Assembly (NCBI GenBank): GCA_016710685.1
Contig: JADJVC010000006.1
Location: 851,286 to 915,285 of the forward strand
DNA from: Flavobacteriales bacterium
GTDB lineage: Bacteria > Bacteroidota > Bacteroidia > Flavobacteriales_F > PHOS-HE28
Direction of reading: 5' to 3'
DNA: 64,000 nt
Part shown: positions 9,206 through 18,359 of the stretch, in pieces
Layout: each line of letters starts with the position of its first letter
How positions within the stretch are numbered: the stretch's first letter is position 1
The notes under the pieces: generated by a model
Told to the model about the DNA's origin: nothing
The model's database searches: none
What the model saw: only the letters and a program-made list of their open reading frames with translations
Translations under genes and position numbers: made by a program

Positions 9206-9248
9206 AGGCGAGCGATTATGGTTAGATTACTCAGATCGACCGTACCAC

Positions 9249-9941
9249 CTACACCACCGGCTCCGCACTAACCTCCAGCAACTTTCCGTCATCACAGCGC
9301 ACCACACGGGCGTTCACTTTTTTCATGTGGGTGTAGTCGTGCGTGGCCATTATTACACAGCGGCCGCCGTGGCTGATGGTGTACAGCAGATCCACAATTT
9401 CGGCGGTGGTCTCCGGGTCCAAGTTTCCTGTGGGCTCGTCGGCCAGCACCAGCTCGGGGTCGTTCACCAGTGCGCGGGCGATACTCACGCGTTGCTGCTC
9501 GCCGCCGCTTAGTTCGTGCGGCATTTTGTAGCCTTTGTTGCCCAAGCCCACTTTCTCCAGCACTTCCTGCACTTTGCTTTCCATGCCTTTTTTGTCTTTC
9601 CAGCCGGTGCTGCGCATTACGAAGGTGAGGTTGTCGTTCACGTTGCGGTCGCCCAGCAGCTGGAAATCCTGGAACACGATGCCGATCTTGCGGCGGAGGT
9701 AGGGCACTTGCCGGCGTTTCAATTTCCGGAGGTCGAAACCCGCTGCAACGCCTTCGCCCTCCACCAACGGCAGGTCGCCGTAGAGCGTGCGCATCAAGCT
9801 GCTTTTTCCGCTGCCGGTGCGGCCCACGAGATAAACGAATTCGCCTGCGTTTACAGTAAAGTCTACGTTGTTCAAGACCAAATTTTCACGCTGGAAGATC
9901 TTGGCGTTTCCGAGGTGGATTATGGGGCTGCTTTCTGACAT
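9249..9941 (-). CDS. ftsE: FtsE-type cell division ABC transporter ATPase
   Basis: The 230-residue ATPase has Walker A GRTGSGKSS (about 40-48), Q-loop VFQDFQLLGDRNVNDN, signature LSGGEQQR, Walker B LVLADEPTGNLD and H-loop ATHDY. The length, the VGRTGSGKSSLMRTLYGDLP stretch and the QDFQLL-D-x-V-x-DN spacing fit FtsE rather than a nutrient importer. FtsE works with the membrane protein FtsX to activate peptidoglycan hydrolases at the septum. No ftsX lies next to it here, which is common in Bacteroidota. The gene is divergent from the TPR gene. The 177-base gap between them holds no clear promoter match. Confidence 0.88.
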   Translation of the reverse strand: MSESSPIIHLGNAKIFQRENLVLNNVDFTVNAGEFVYLVGRTGSGKSSLMRTLYGDLPLVEGEGVAAGFDLRKLKRRQVPYLRRKIGIVFQDFQLLGDRNVNDNLTFVMRSTGWKDKKGMESKVQEVLEKVGLGNKGYKMPHELSGGEQQRVSIARALVNDPELVLADEPTGNLDPETTAEIVDLLYTISHGGRCVIMATHDYTHMKKVNARVVRCDDGKLLEVSAEPVV

Positions 9942-10118
9942 GTTTGGCTATGGCTTTGCCGATCTGGACGGCGATACGTTGCCAAAGGAAGAAATTTCTT
10001 CCGGGCTTCCCGCGTTATGCTTCCAAAACGTACACACTAAGGGTGAACAGCGCCGGGTGGATAAGTCGCCCCGCCAAGCCTTGATCCCCGCGTGTTGCCA
10101 AGGAACTTTGCCGAACAC

Positions 10119-13100
10119 ATGACCCCAGCCTCCCGATCACTGCTACTCCGCTGCTTGTTGATGGCGCTGTTGGCCCTTTGCGTGCGCGCCGCAAGTGCGC
10201 AACAGCCCGCGCATTACGTGGGCCAAAACGCGGAGATGGCCCACGCCCGCGAGCTTTTCGACAAAGCCCAGTACGGCGCCGCGCTTTACGAATTCGACCA
10301 AATTGCCGACGGTCAGGACGATCCTTACGCCGACCTCCGCACCGAGGCCGAGTTCTGGGGCGCCATCGCTTCCGTGCGCCTGTTCCATAACGATGCGCCC
10401 AACCGACTGCTCGCTTTCACCGACCAGCATCCGGACAACTTCCACGTGCCAGCCGTGCGGTTGGAGCTTTTCCGGCACTACTTCACCAAGAAACGCTGGA
10501 AGGATGCCATTTCCTCAGCCAGCGAGGTGGTGGATCAAGAGCTTCCGCCCGATACCCGCAATGAGTTTCTCTTCAAGCGCGGTTATGCGTTCTTCATGGA
10601 TGAGCGCATTGATCCGGCCCAAGTGGATTTCGCCAAAGTGAAGGACCAGCCCGGCATTTATGCCGCGCCTTCAACTTACTACAATGCGCACATCAACTAT
10701 GTGAAACGCAACTACGCCGCTGCGTTGGAAGGATTTGAAAAGCTGAAGGACGATCCCGCGTTCGGCAAAGTGGTGCCTTACTACATCGCGCAAGTGCAGT
10801 TTCTGCAAGGCCATTACGACGCGCTGCTGGAATACGTGCAGCCGCTGCTTTCCGATCCCGGTTCAACCAAAAGCCAAGGCGACATCAACCGCTTGGCGGG
10901 TGAAGCTTATTTCCGCACAGGACAGTACAAAGAAGCCTTGCCTTACTTGGAAAAAAGCCTGCAGCGCACCGGCGTGGAGCGCGGCGACCGCTACATCGCA
11001 GGCTATGCGTACTACAAGAACGAGGAGTATCAGAAGGCCATTACACAGTTTACTGCCGTGGTGAACAACAGCGCTGATAGCCTGGCGCAGCTTTCAGCTT
11101 ACCACATGGCGGATTGCTACTTGAAAATGGGCAACAAGCACTACGCCCGCAACGCTTTCAAGAAAGCCTACGACCTGGGCAACGACCCCACGGTGACGGA
11201 GGATGCGCTTTTCAATTACGCCAAACTGGCCTACGAACTTTCTTTCGATCCGTACAATGAAGCCATTATCGCCCTGCGTGATTACATGGCGAAATATCCC
11301 GGGAGCCCGCGTCACGATGAGGCGCAGGAATTTTTGCTGGACGTGTACCTGAAGACGAAGAATTACGAAGCTGCGTTAGGTGCGTTGGATGCCATCAAAG
11401 ACAAAGACGTGCGGCTGCGCACCGCCTACCAGAAGCTTGCCTTCGACCGTGCCGCTGAACTCTACGAGGCCCGCAAGTATGCGGATGCCATCGGCTTTTT
11501 AGACAAGTCCCTGAAAGATCCCGTGGACCCCGAAGCCGCCGTGAAAGCGCGGTATTGGGCTGGCGAATGCGAGTATGCGCAAGGCCGATACGACCAATCG
11601 TTGAAGCGTTATGACGACGTACGGAATTCCGGCGGGGCCTACGCCAGCGCGCTTTATGAGCAGGCGGGTTACAGCATGGGCTATGCGTACTTCAAGCAGA
11701 AGGATTACGCGGAGGCTGCCACTTCATTCCGCCGCGCGCTTGAAGCTTCGGACATGCCCAAAAACCAACACAACGACGCACTGGTGCGCACGGGCGACTG
11801 CTATTTCGCCACCAAGGACGAGGCCAACGCTATCGTTTGGTACGACAAGGCCGTAGTTGCAGGGTCTTCCGCAAGTGACTACGCCATGTACCAAAAAGGC
11901 GTGTGCCAAGGCTTGCAGAAGAAGTATGACGACAAGATCGCAACGCTGAAAAAGCTGTTGACGGCGCAGCCCAACAGCCAGTACGCCGCCGACGCGAAGT
12001 ACCAGCTTGGCGAAACCTACCTCAATCTGGAGCAGGACGATAAAGCCGCTGTGTACTACGGCCAAGTGGTGAGCCAGTATCCCAACAGCCCGCACGTGCG
12101 CCAGAGCATGCTGCAAAGCGCGTTGATCGACAAGCGGCAAGGCCGTGTGGACAAGGCGCTGGACGGTTTCAAGGCCGTGGTGGCCAAGTATCCAACCGCC
12201 GATGGTGCGCATGATGCGCTCGCCGGCATTGAGCGCATTTATGTGGAACAGGGCAATGTGGCCGCGTACGAAGCTTATGTGAAAACGCTCAGCTTCGTGG
12301 ATGCCTCCACACTGGATCTCGACGAGAAATATTACCGCAGCGCTGAGCAGCTTTACTTCGCTGAGCAATGCGACAAGGCCATTGGCGCCTTCGGCGATTA
12401 CCTCGCGAAATATCCGAAGGGCGCTTATGCCGCCAATGCCGCATACTACCGCGCCGACTGCTACTACCGCGACGGAAAGGCCGCGGAAGCGTTGCCCGGT
12501 TTCGAGCAGACCATCGCCAGCGGAGCGGACCAGTTCATGGAACCCGCGTTGGCCTCCGCTGCCGCGATCCAATTCGCGCAAAAGCAATACTCGGGTGCGT
12601 TGGACCACTTCACCCAGTTGGAACAACGCGCGGCGCTTCCGGTGAACGTTTTGGCTGCGCAAACGGGCCGCATGCGTTGCCTCCGCGAGCTGCAACGCAT
12701 TCCCGAAGCCGCCACAGCCGCGCAGAAAGTGCTGGCCAACACGGATGCCAACGACGACCTGAAGGCCGAGGCCGGATTGGCCGTTGCCTTGGCCGCCATC
12801 AACAGCAACGAGCTCGATGCGGCGTATACGCGCTACAAGGCCATCGCTGCCAGCTCCAAAAATGCTTGGGGAGCCGAAGCCGCTTACCAAAAAGCATACG
12901 TCCGCTTTTTGCAGCAGAAGTATGCGGACTCGGAAAAGGACGTGTTCGACTTGGTGAAGAAATTCCCGAGCTACGACCACTGGAAAGCGAAGAGCTTCAT
13001 CCTGCTGGGCGACGTGTACATGGGCATGGATGATCCATTCCAAGCCAAAGCCACTTTGCAAAGCGTGATCGACCATTGCGCCGAACCTGACTTGGTAGCT

Positions 13101-13202
13101 GAAGCATCAGCCCGTTTGGCCAAAGTGAATGCCGCCGCCACCACGCCTTCCGGAGAAACCACACCGGACGACAACACCGTTCCAATGCCCGGCCAACAAT
13201 GA
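10119..13202 (+). CDS. Large periplasmic tetratricopeptide-repeat protein
   Basis: The product is about 1027 residues: a signal peptide (RSLLLRCLLMALLALCVRAA SAQ) and then about 25 TPR-like helical hairpins. Typical units are YKEALPYLEKSLQRTG, YAEAATSFRRALEASD and DKAAVYYGQVVSQYPNSPHV. The YPxSxHxxxAxxxLG pattern between repeats is that of YbgF/BamD-type TPRs, which act in periplasmic or outer-membrane complexes. The tail is Thr/Pro-rich (TTPSGETTPDDNTVPMPGQQ). I chose ATG 10119 over 10092 because it places the signal peptide correctly. The stop overlaps the start of the barrel protein downstream (ATGA, 13199-13202), so the two probably form one envelope complex. Exact function is not known. 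Confidence 0.85.
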   Translation: MTPASRSLLLRCLLMALLALCVRAASAQQPAHYVGQNAEMAHARELFDKAQYGAALYEFDQIADGQDDPYADLRTEAEFWGAIASVRLFHNDAPNRLLAFTDQHPDNFHVPAVRLELFRHYFTKKRWKDAISSASEVVDQELPPDTRNEFLFKRGYAFFMDERIDPAQVDFAKVKDQPGIYAAPSTYYNAHINYVKRNYAAALEGFEKLKDDPAFGKVVPYYIAQVQFLQGHYDALLEYVQPLLSDPGSTKSQGDINRLAGEAYFRTGQYKEALPYLEKSLQRTGVERGDRYIAGYAYYKNEEYQKAITQFTAVVNNSADSLAQLSAYHMADCYLKMGNKHYARNAFKKAYDLGNDPTVTEDALFNYAKLAYELSFDPYNEAIIALRDYMAKYPGSPRHDEAQEFLLDVYLKTKNYEAALGALDAIKDKDVRLRTAYQKLAFDRAAELYEARKYADAIGFLDKSLKDPVDPEAAVKARYWAGECEYAQGRYDQSLKRYDDVRNSGGAYASALYEQAGYSMGYAYFKQKDYAEAATSFRRALEASDMPKNQHNDALVRTGDCYFATKDEANAIVWYDKAVVAGSSASDYAMYQKGVCQGLQKKYDDKIATLKKLLTAQPNSQYAADAKYQLGETYLNLEQDDKAAVYYGQVVSQYPNSPHVRQSMLQSALIDKRQGRVDKALDGFKAVVAKYPTADGAHDALAGIERIYVEQGNVAAYEAYVKTLSFVDASTLDLDEKYYRSAEQLYFAEQCDKAIGAFGDYLAKYPKGAYAANAAYYRADCYYRDGKAAEALPGFEQTIASGADQFMEPALASAAAIQFAQKQYSGALDHFTQLEQRAALPVNVLAAQTGRMRCLRELQRIPEAATAAQKVLANTDANDDLKAEAGLAVALAAINSNELDAAYTRYKAIAASSKNAWGAEAAYQKAYVRFLQQKYADSEKDVFDLVKKFPSYDHWKAKSFILLGDVYMGMDDPFQAKATLQSVIDHCAEPDLVAEASARLAKVNAAATTPSGETTPDDNTVPMPGQQ

Positions 13203-14923
13203 GCAACACCGCGAACATTTTCCGCTTAGCGGCTGCCGTTACCGCGCTGGCCGGAGGCACGCTGCTTCACGCCCAAACCGGCGATCAGTATTTCATCAAC
13301 GGTGTATACAACCCCACGCTTGCTGATGTGAAGAAGATCGACCTGCAGCCCGAAGCTTACGATTCCATCATTCCCGCCAAGCCCATCGATTACGCGCTGC
13401 TGACCGTAACCGGCCAAGTGCCGGTGCATGTGGACAGCATCGAAGCAGCCAAGCTCAACATTCAACTGGCGCAGGAAAAACTTTACAAAGGCTTCGTGAA
13501 GGCGGGTTTCGGCCTGTACACCACGCCGCTGGTGGAGGCGTACTACGACCAAACGCGCAGCCGTGACAACGGCTACGGACTGCACTACAAACACATGAGC
13601 AGCAACGGCGGCGTGGGCGACCGTGGTCCAAGCGACTACAGCGCGAACCACATCGACGCGTACTACAACGCCTATATGCGCAAGCATGCCGTGGAAGGCC
13701 GCGCGATCTACGACCGCAAGCGCGTGAGCTATTACGGCTACCCCAGCACGGACAGCTTGGAGAACTTGATCCTGGTATCACCGAAAGCGCCGGACGATGC
13801 GCTGAAGCAGATCTACAACGACATCGGTTTTGCCGTTCGCGTGAAAAGCCTCTACAAGGACAGCACCAAGCTCGCACACAATGCGGGCTTGGAAGTACAC
13901 AACTTCACCAACCTCACCGGAAGCCGTGAGCTGAACGTGAAGCTGGATGCCGACCTCGCGATGGAGCAGGGCACGGAAACCTACGGCGGCCAAGTGTTGA
14001 TCGACAACAACGCCTATCGCGGCGAACGCGGCGACAGCCTTGCTGAACTGCGCCAGAACGGAACGATGGTGGGCCTTTCACCCTTCGTTAGTACCACCAA
14101 CGGCAAGTATCTGGTGAAGGTTGGCGCGGGCATTTTCATTGATGCGTTAGGCAAAACCACCTTCCACTTCTATCCGCAGGCGCACCTGCAATACCGTCTG
14201 TTCGACGACATCCTCGTTCCCTACATTGGCGTGGACGGAAAACGCATCCGCAATAGCTTCCGCAGTTTGGCGAATGACAACCCGTTCATCAACGGCGCGC
14301 CGCTGCTGGCCAATTCAAGCCTGATGTACGACGTCTACGGTGGCTTACGCGGCAGCTTGGGCCACGACATCGGTTTTGACGTGCGCATCAGCAAGAGCCA
14401 GATGAAGGACCGGCCCTTGTACATTGGCCAAGAGTACCAATTCGACAGCGTGCGCCACGGTGACCAGTTCATTACTGTTTATGACCGCGTGGACCAGTTG
14501 GACATCGGCGGGGAGCTGCGTTACAGCCACGATGAGCACATCGATATCCATGGCGGACTGCACCTCTTCAGCTTCGAAACCGATCTGCAAGCCGAAGCGT
14601 GGAACTTGCCCACGTATACCATCAATTTGGGCGGCACGTACGATTTCCAAGACAAGTTGCTGCTGAAAATCGAAGCCCGGTTCGTGGGCATGCGCAAGGC
14701 CACCTTGCCCGTTTCACAAGGCTGGAACGACCTTTCCGCAGTGCCGACCGCTGTGGACGCTAAAGGCTATGTGGACCTTTACCTCGGGCTGGAATACCGC
14801 TATACCAAGCGGTTCAGCGTGTTTTTGGACGCGAGCAACCTGAGTGCCAGCAAGTACGAACGTTGGTACAACTACAGCGCACAGAGGGCGTTGGTGCTGG
14901 GCGGGGCTACGTATGCTTTTTGA
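13199..14923 (+). CDS. Outer-membrane beta-barrel protein, partner of the TPR protein
   Basis: The 574-residue protein has a signal peptide ending near GGTLLHAQ. A plug-less N-terminal strand (QYFINGVYNPTLADVKKIDL) comes next, then many amphipathic beta-strands alternating with polar turns (for example YKGFVKAGFGLYTTPLVEAY, GYGLHYKHMSSNGG, HIDIHGGLHLFSFETDLQ). It ends with GGATYAF, a terminal aromatic that fits a BAM-dependent barrel. It resembles the TonB-receptor-like porin-fold proteins that follow TPR genes in Bacteroidota but lacks a TonB box and plug that I can see. Start ATG overlaps the TPR gene's stop by four bases, implying coupled translation and a shared role, possibly in transport or assembly at the outer membrane. 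Confidence 0.75.
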   Translation: MSNTANIFRLAAAVTALAGGTLLHAQTGDQYFINGVYNPTLADVKKIDLQPEAYDSIIPAKPIDYALLTVTGQVPVHVDSIEAAKLNIQLAQEKLYKGFVKAGFGLYTTPLVEAYYDQTRSRDNGYGLHYKHMSSNGGVGDRGPSDYSANHIDAYYNAYMRKHAVEGRAIYDRKRVSYYGYPSTDSLENLILVSPKAPDDALKQIYNDIGFAVRVKSLYKDSTKLAHNAGLEVHNFTNLTGSRELNVKLDADLAMEQGTETYGGQVLIDNNAYRGERGDSLAELRQNGTMVGLSPFVSTTNGKYLVKVGAGIFIDALGKTTFHFYPQAHLQYRLFDDILVPYIGVDGKRIRNSFRSLANDNPFINGAPLLANSSLMYDVYGGLRGSLGHDIGFDVRISKSQMKDRPLYIGQEYQFDSVRHGDQFITVYDRVDQLDIGGELRYSHDEHIDIHGGLHLFSFETDLQAEAWNLPTYTINLGGTYDFQDKLLLKIEARFVGMRKATLPVSQGWNDLSAVPTAVDAKGYVDLYLGLEYRYTKRFSVFLDASNLSASKYERWYNYSAQRALVLGGATYAF

Positions 14924-15078
14924 GCGCGGATTCGGCGGTAGAAGATAAAATCGTTTCGGAAGTATTGGTTTCCGGATGAACGGACTTGCAATTTTTTCGC
15001 CCGAACATGGACCGGAGCACATTCGCCAAGTTACCTGAGGGAGGCACAGTGTGTACACATCTCTGAACGGATATCGGG

Positions 15079-15190
15079 AGGGCTGAAGGCCCGGCTAAAT
15101 CACAAGCCCATGGCAACGCCATGGGCTTGTGAGCGCATGTCATGAGAGGGAGGGCTGAAGGCCCGATACATGGGGCCGTATCATCACAAA
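15079..15190. repeat. REP-like palindromes upstream of the RAYT gene
   Basis: GGGCTGAAGGCCC occurs twice (from 15079 and again near 15158). Between the copies lies a perfect 14-bp hairpin: 15100-15113 pairs with 15117-15130 around AAC. Versions of both motifs also occur on the far side of the transposase gene. The rest of the gap 14924-15250 shows no gene that I can support. Confidence 0.8.
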
Positions 15191-15250
15191 CTACAAGTAG
15201 CTGCATTCATGATTGCGATATTTATCCCTTCACGGAAACCATTACCAGCC

Positions 15251-15706
15251 ATGCCTCAGTCACTTAGCCAAGTCATTATCCACCTTGTTTTCAGCACCAA
15301 GCACCGCCAGCCGTGGTTGAAGGCTCCATTCAAGCAACCTCTACACGCTTACATTGCAAGCACCTTTAGAGAACTGGAGCGATGCGAGTGTTACCGCGTG
15401 GGTGGCGTGGAAGACCATGTACACCTGGCGATTCGCCTTTCGCGTACGATCACCATCGCCGATTTGGTTCAAAAGGTGAAGACGAGTTCATCGCGTTGGG
15501 TAAAGGAACAGGATAGGACAATGGAACATTTCGCATGGCAAAATGGCTATGCTGCGTTTTCGGTCTACTATCGGGAAATGCACCGGCTTCTGGCTTATAT
15601 TGATGGCCAAGAGGAGCATCATCGCAAGAGGACCTTTCAGGATGAGTATCGAGGCTTGATGACTGAAAATGGGATTGAATTCGATGAACGGTATGTTTGG
15701 GATTGA
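15251..15706 (+). CDS. REP-associated tyrosine transposase (RAYT, IS200-like Y1 family)
   Basis: The 151-residue protein begins MPQSLSQVIIHLVFSTKHRQ, the standard start of TnpA_REP/IS200-like proteins. GGVEDHVHLAIRL carries the HUH metal-binding pair (His-Val-His), and NGYAAFSVYYRE carries the likely nucleophilic Tyr. YIDGQEEHHRKRTFQDEY is the family's C-terminal signature. These single-copy enzymes cut and join single-stranded REP hairpins and are thought to have been tamed by the host. Palindromes lie on both sides (15079-15190 and 15708-15850), as expected for a RAYT and its REPs. A longer in-frame opening at 15170 was rejected because it adds a non-family N-terminus. All catalytic motifs are intact. 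Confidence 0.92.
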   Translation: MPQSLSQVIIHLVFSTKHRQPWLKAPFKQPLHAYIASTFRELERCECYRVGGVEDHVHLAIRLSRTITIADLVQKVKTSSSRWVKEQDRTMEHFAWQNGYAAFSVYYREMHRLLAYIDGQEEHHRKRTFQDEYRGLMTENGIEFDERYVWD

Positions 15707-15707
15707 A

Positions 15708-15850
15708 GGGCTTTCAGCCCATGGCCTTGCCATGGGTAGGTATATGCCGGGCCTTCAGCCCTTGGCTTCCACCCTTTACTTCTGCCATGGCGCTGCCTAT
15801 GCACATGGCGCTGCCATGGGTTGGTATGTTTCGGGCCTTTGGCCCTTGGC
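15708..15850. repeat. REP-like palindromes downstream of the RAYT gene
   Basis: The block contains GGGCTTTCAGCCC, CCCATGGCCTTGCCATGGG, GGGCCTTCAGCCC (the reverse complement of the upstream repeat), two GCCATGGCGCTGCC-like units and GGGCCTTTGGCCC. It fills most of the gap before gyrB. Confidence 0.8.
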
Positions 15851-15984
15851 GTAGTGCAATCCCAAACACCAATTTAAGGCCATTTTCAAAGGTTTTCAAC
15901 AGGTGAAGCCATTCTGTTGGTAAAAAGTGGCAATCCGCCGCGCCAATACTGGCCATTAGGGGCTTTTCGCGTGCCTAAAAGTGG

Positions 15985-15992
15985 TATCTTCG
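15985..15992 (+). promoter_or_regulatory. Putative -7 box of gyrB (TATCTTCG)
   Basis: TATCTTCG is one change from TAnnTTTG and lies 38 bases before the gyrB ATG. The same octamer precedes the porE-like gene (62433) and a close variant precedes glutamine synthetase (60455), which suggests a lineage-specific box. Confidence 0.4.
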
Positions 15993-16030
15993 CGTGCCTT
16001 TCGAAAACGGGAGGAACATTCAATCGAAAA

Positions 16031-18007
16031 ATGGCAGAGACTGTGGAAATGACTGAAGCGAAAAAGAATGCATCCGACAGCTACGGAGCGGACCAGATCC
16101 AAGTGTTGGAAGGACTTGAGGCCGTCCGGAAGCGCCCGGCCATGTACATCGGCGACATCGGCACTAAAGGTCTGCACCACTTGGTGTACGAGGTGGTGGA
16201 CAACTCCATCGACGAGGCCCTTGCCGGCCATTGCGACACCATCGACGTGCGCATCCGCCCGGACAACAGCATCCGCGTGCAAGACAATGGTCGCGGCATC
16301 CCCGTGGCCATTCATGCCAAGGAAGGCCGCTCTGCACTTGAAGTAGTAATGACCGTACTTCACGCAGGTGGCAAATTCGACAAAGACAGCTACAAGGTTT
16401 CCGGCGGCCTGCACGGCGTAGGCGTTTCCTGCGTGAATGCGCTCAGCGACATGTTGCTCGTTGAGGTCCATCGCGACGGAAAAGTCTATCAGCAGGAATA
16501 CAGCGAGGGCAAGCCGAAGTACGATGTGAAGGAAGTGGGCAAGTCCGACATTCGTGGTACGATCGTCACCTTCCACCCGGATGCCACCATCTTTCAAGCT
16601 TCCGAGTACAATTACGACACGTTGGCGGCACGTTTGCGCGAACTCTCTTTCCTGAACAAGGGCATTACCCTCACGCTTACGGACGAGCGCCACACCAACG
16701 ACGACGGCAGCCTTGTCACTGACACGTTCCACAGCGAACTGGGCTTGGTGGAGTTCGTGAAGTACTTGGACGGCACCCGCTCACCGCTGATCGAGGACGT
16801 GATCTACATGGAAGGGGAGAAGCAGAACATCCCCGTGGAGATCGCCATGGTGTACAACGATTCCTACACCGAGAACCTCCATTCCTACGTCAACAACATC
16901 AACACGCACGAAGGAGGAACACACTTGTCCGGTTTTCGCCGTGGCCTTACCCGCACCTTGAAGAAGTATGCGGACAACAGCGGTGCCACGAAGAACCTGA
17001 AGTTCGAGATCGCCGGTGATGACTTCCGCGAAGGCCTCACCTGTGTGATCAGTGTGAAGGTGCAGGAGCCGCAATTCGAGGGACAGACCAAGACCAAGCT
17101 GGGTAACAGCGAAGTGATGGGCGCGGTGGACCAGGCCGTGAGCGAAATGCTCGAGAACTACCTCGAAGAGCACCCAAAAGACGCGCGTCAGATCGTGGAC
17201 AAGGTGATCCTCGCCGCCACTGCCCGCCACGCCGCCCGCAAGGCCCGTGAGATGGTGCAGCGCAAAGGCGCGATGAGCGGCATGGGCCTGCCCGGCAAGC
17301 TCGCCGACTGCCAGAGCAAGGAGCCGAGTAAGAGCGAGATTTTCCTGGTCGAAGGAGATTCCGCCGGTGGAACAGCCAAGCAAGGCCGTAACCGCGAGTT
17401 CCAGGCTATTCTTCCGCTGCGCGGAAAGATCTTGAACGTGGAGAAGGCCATGGTCCACAAGATCTACGAGAACGAAGAGATCCGCAACATCTACACCGCG
17501 CTGGGCGTCCACATCGGTACCGAAGAGGACAGCAAGGCGCTGAACATGGACAAGCTGCGCTACCACAAGGTGATCATTATGTGCGACGCCGACGTGGACG
17601 GCAGCCACATCCAAACGCTGATCCTCACCTTCTACTACCGTTACATGAAGGAGCTGATCGAGAACGGCTACGTCTACATTGCCACGCCACCACTTTACCA
17701 GGTTAAGAAGGGCAAGGAAGGCGTGTACTGCTGGAACGATGAGGAGCGCGACCGCGTTATTGAGCGCATGAAAGGCCCCAACAAAGACGGCAGCGTGCAT
17801 GTGCAGCGCTACAAAGGTCTTGGTGAAATGAACGCCGAGCAGCTTTGGGAAACCACCATGAACCCGGATAGTCGCACGCTACGTCAAGTAACGATTGATA
17901 ACGGTACGGAAGCCGACCGCATCTTCAGTATGTTGATGGGCGACGAAGTGCCCCCACGCCGCGAATTCATTGAGAAAAACGCGGTTTACGCAAAGCTGGA
18001 CGTTTAA
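16031..18007 (+). CDS. gyrB: DNA gyrase subunit B
   Basis: GyrB is the ATPase subunit of gyrase, which introduces negative supercoils. The 658-residue length is standard for Bacteroidota. The N-terminal GHKL ATPase has YEVVDNSIDEALAG (Mg/ATP Asn), DNGRGIPV and GGLHGVGVSCVNALS. The transducer follows, with GGTHLSGFRRGLTRTL and the QTKTKLGN segment. The TOPRIM domain holds EGDSAGG and DADVDGSHI, the metal ligands, and the tail has QRYKGLGEMNAEQLWETTM. I chose ATG 16031, which gives the family-typical start before YGADQIQVLEGLEAVRKRP; the frame extends upstream to 15917 without homology. A clear terminator follows at 18037. Confidence 0.98.
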   Translation: MAETVEMTEAKKNASDSYGADQIQVLEGLEAVRKRPAMYIGDIGTKGLHHLVYEVVDNSIDEALAGHCDTIDVRIRPDNSIRVQDNGRGIPVAIHAKEGRSALEVVMTVLHAGGKFDKDSYKVSGGLHGVGVSCVNALSDMLLVEVHRDGKVYQQEYSEGKPKYDVKEVGKSDIRGTIVTFHPDATIFQASEYNYDTLAARLRELSFLNKGITLTLTDERHTNDDGSLVTDTFHSELGLVEFVKYLDGTRSPLIEDVIYMEGEKQNIPVEIAMVYNDSYTENLHSYVNNINTHEGGTHLSGFRRGLTRTLKKYADNSGATKNLKFEIAGDDFREGLTCVISVKVQEPQFEGQTKTKLGNSEVMGAVDQAVSEMLENYLEEHPKDARQIVDKVILAATARHAARKAREMVQRKGAMSGMGLPGKLADCQSKEPSKSEIFLVEGDSAGGTAKQGRNREFQAILPLRGKILNVEKAMVHKIYENEEIRNIYTALGVHIGTEEDSKALNMDKLRYHKVIIMCDADVDGSHIQTLILTFYYRYMKELIENGYVYIATPPLYQVKKGKEGVYCWNDEERDRVIERMKGPNKDGSVHVQRYKGLGEMNAEQLWETTMNPDSRTLRQVTIDNGTEADRIFSMLMGDEVPPRREFIEKNAVYAKLDV

Positions 18008-18036
18008 CTCGCCCACTGCAGCTGTAAAGACTTATG

Positions 18037-18068
18037 GAAGCCCCGGGAAACCGGGGCTTCTTCTTTTT
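18037..18068 (+). terminator. Rho-independent terminator of gyrB
   Basis: A 10-bp perfect stem (18037-18046 with 18051-18060) closes a GAAA tetraloop and is followed by TTCTTTTT. Confidence 0.92.
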
Positions 18069-18119
18069 GCAAAATAGAAATCCGAAGTTGTCCGTAGTAG
18101 AGGCTTGCATCGAATTTCA

Positions 18120-18160
18120 GATTAGCTTATGGTCGCCCTGGGCCAGACCATTAGCTAATC
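18120..18160. repeat. 15-bp inverted repeat in the gyrB downstream gap
   Basis: GATTAGCTTATGGTC (18120-18134) pairs with GACCATTAGCTAATC (18146-18160) at 14 of 15 positions around an 11-base loop. No T-run follows, so it is not an evident terminator. It may be a binding site or the trace of a small mobile element. Confidence 0.6.
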
Positions 18161-18203
18161 ATACACATCAGCGAATCATGCAGGTTTCCCGTAGATTGTG
18201 CGA

Positions 18204-18271
18204 CTCACGAAATCCCATACCAAATCCCGCGCCTAGCCCGTGCGCTTGTAAATGAGCAGTTGCAACTAAAG
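18204..18271 (-). pseudogene. Decayed second copy of a winged-helix protein tail
   Basis: This stretch matches 20245-20315 at roughly three quarters of its positions in the same orientation. Read on the minus strand it gives LVATAHLQAHGLGAGFGMGF, a degraded form of LVAAGHLHPHGQGRGSWYG in the other copy. It is too short and mutated to encode anything. The remaining bases 18161-18203 and 18272-18359 hold nothing I can identify. Confidence 0.55.
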
Positions 18272-18359
18272 AAGGGAAATGTTTTCGAGGATCGATCGTT
18301 AAAGGAAGTACGGTACTAGCGGTGCTTCTTAGGCGATGTTGCACGCTAAACCAACACCT

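Noticed and set aside
15079..15850. A CRISPR-like array near the transposase
   Set aside because: The repeats are short, irregularly spaced hairpins with no uniform spacers and no cas genes.
16000..17800. Long minus-strand frames opposite gyrB
   Set aside because: Typical shadow frames of a GC-rich conserved gene; gyrB motifs are on the other strand.
18120..18160. Attenuator or tRNA-like structure
   Set aside because: The stem lacks a T-run and no cloverleaf or anticodon arm can be drawn.
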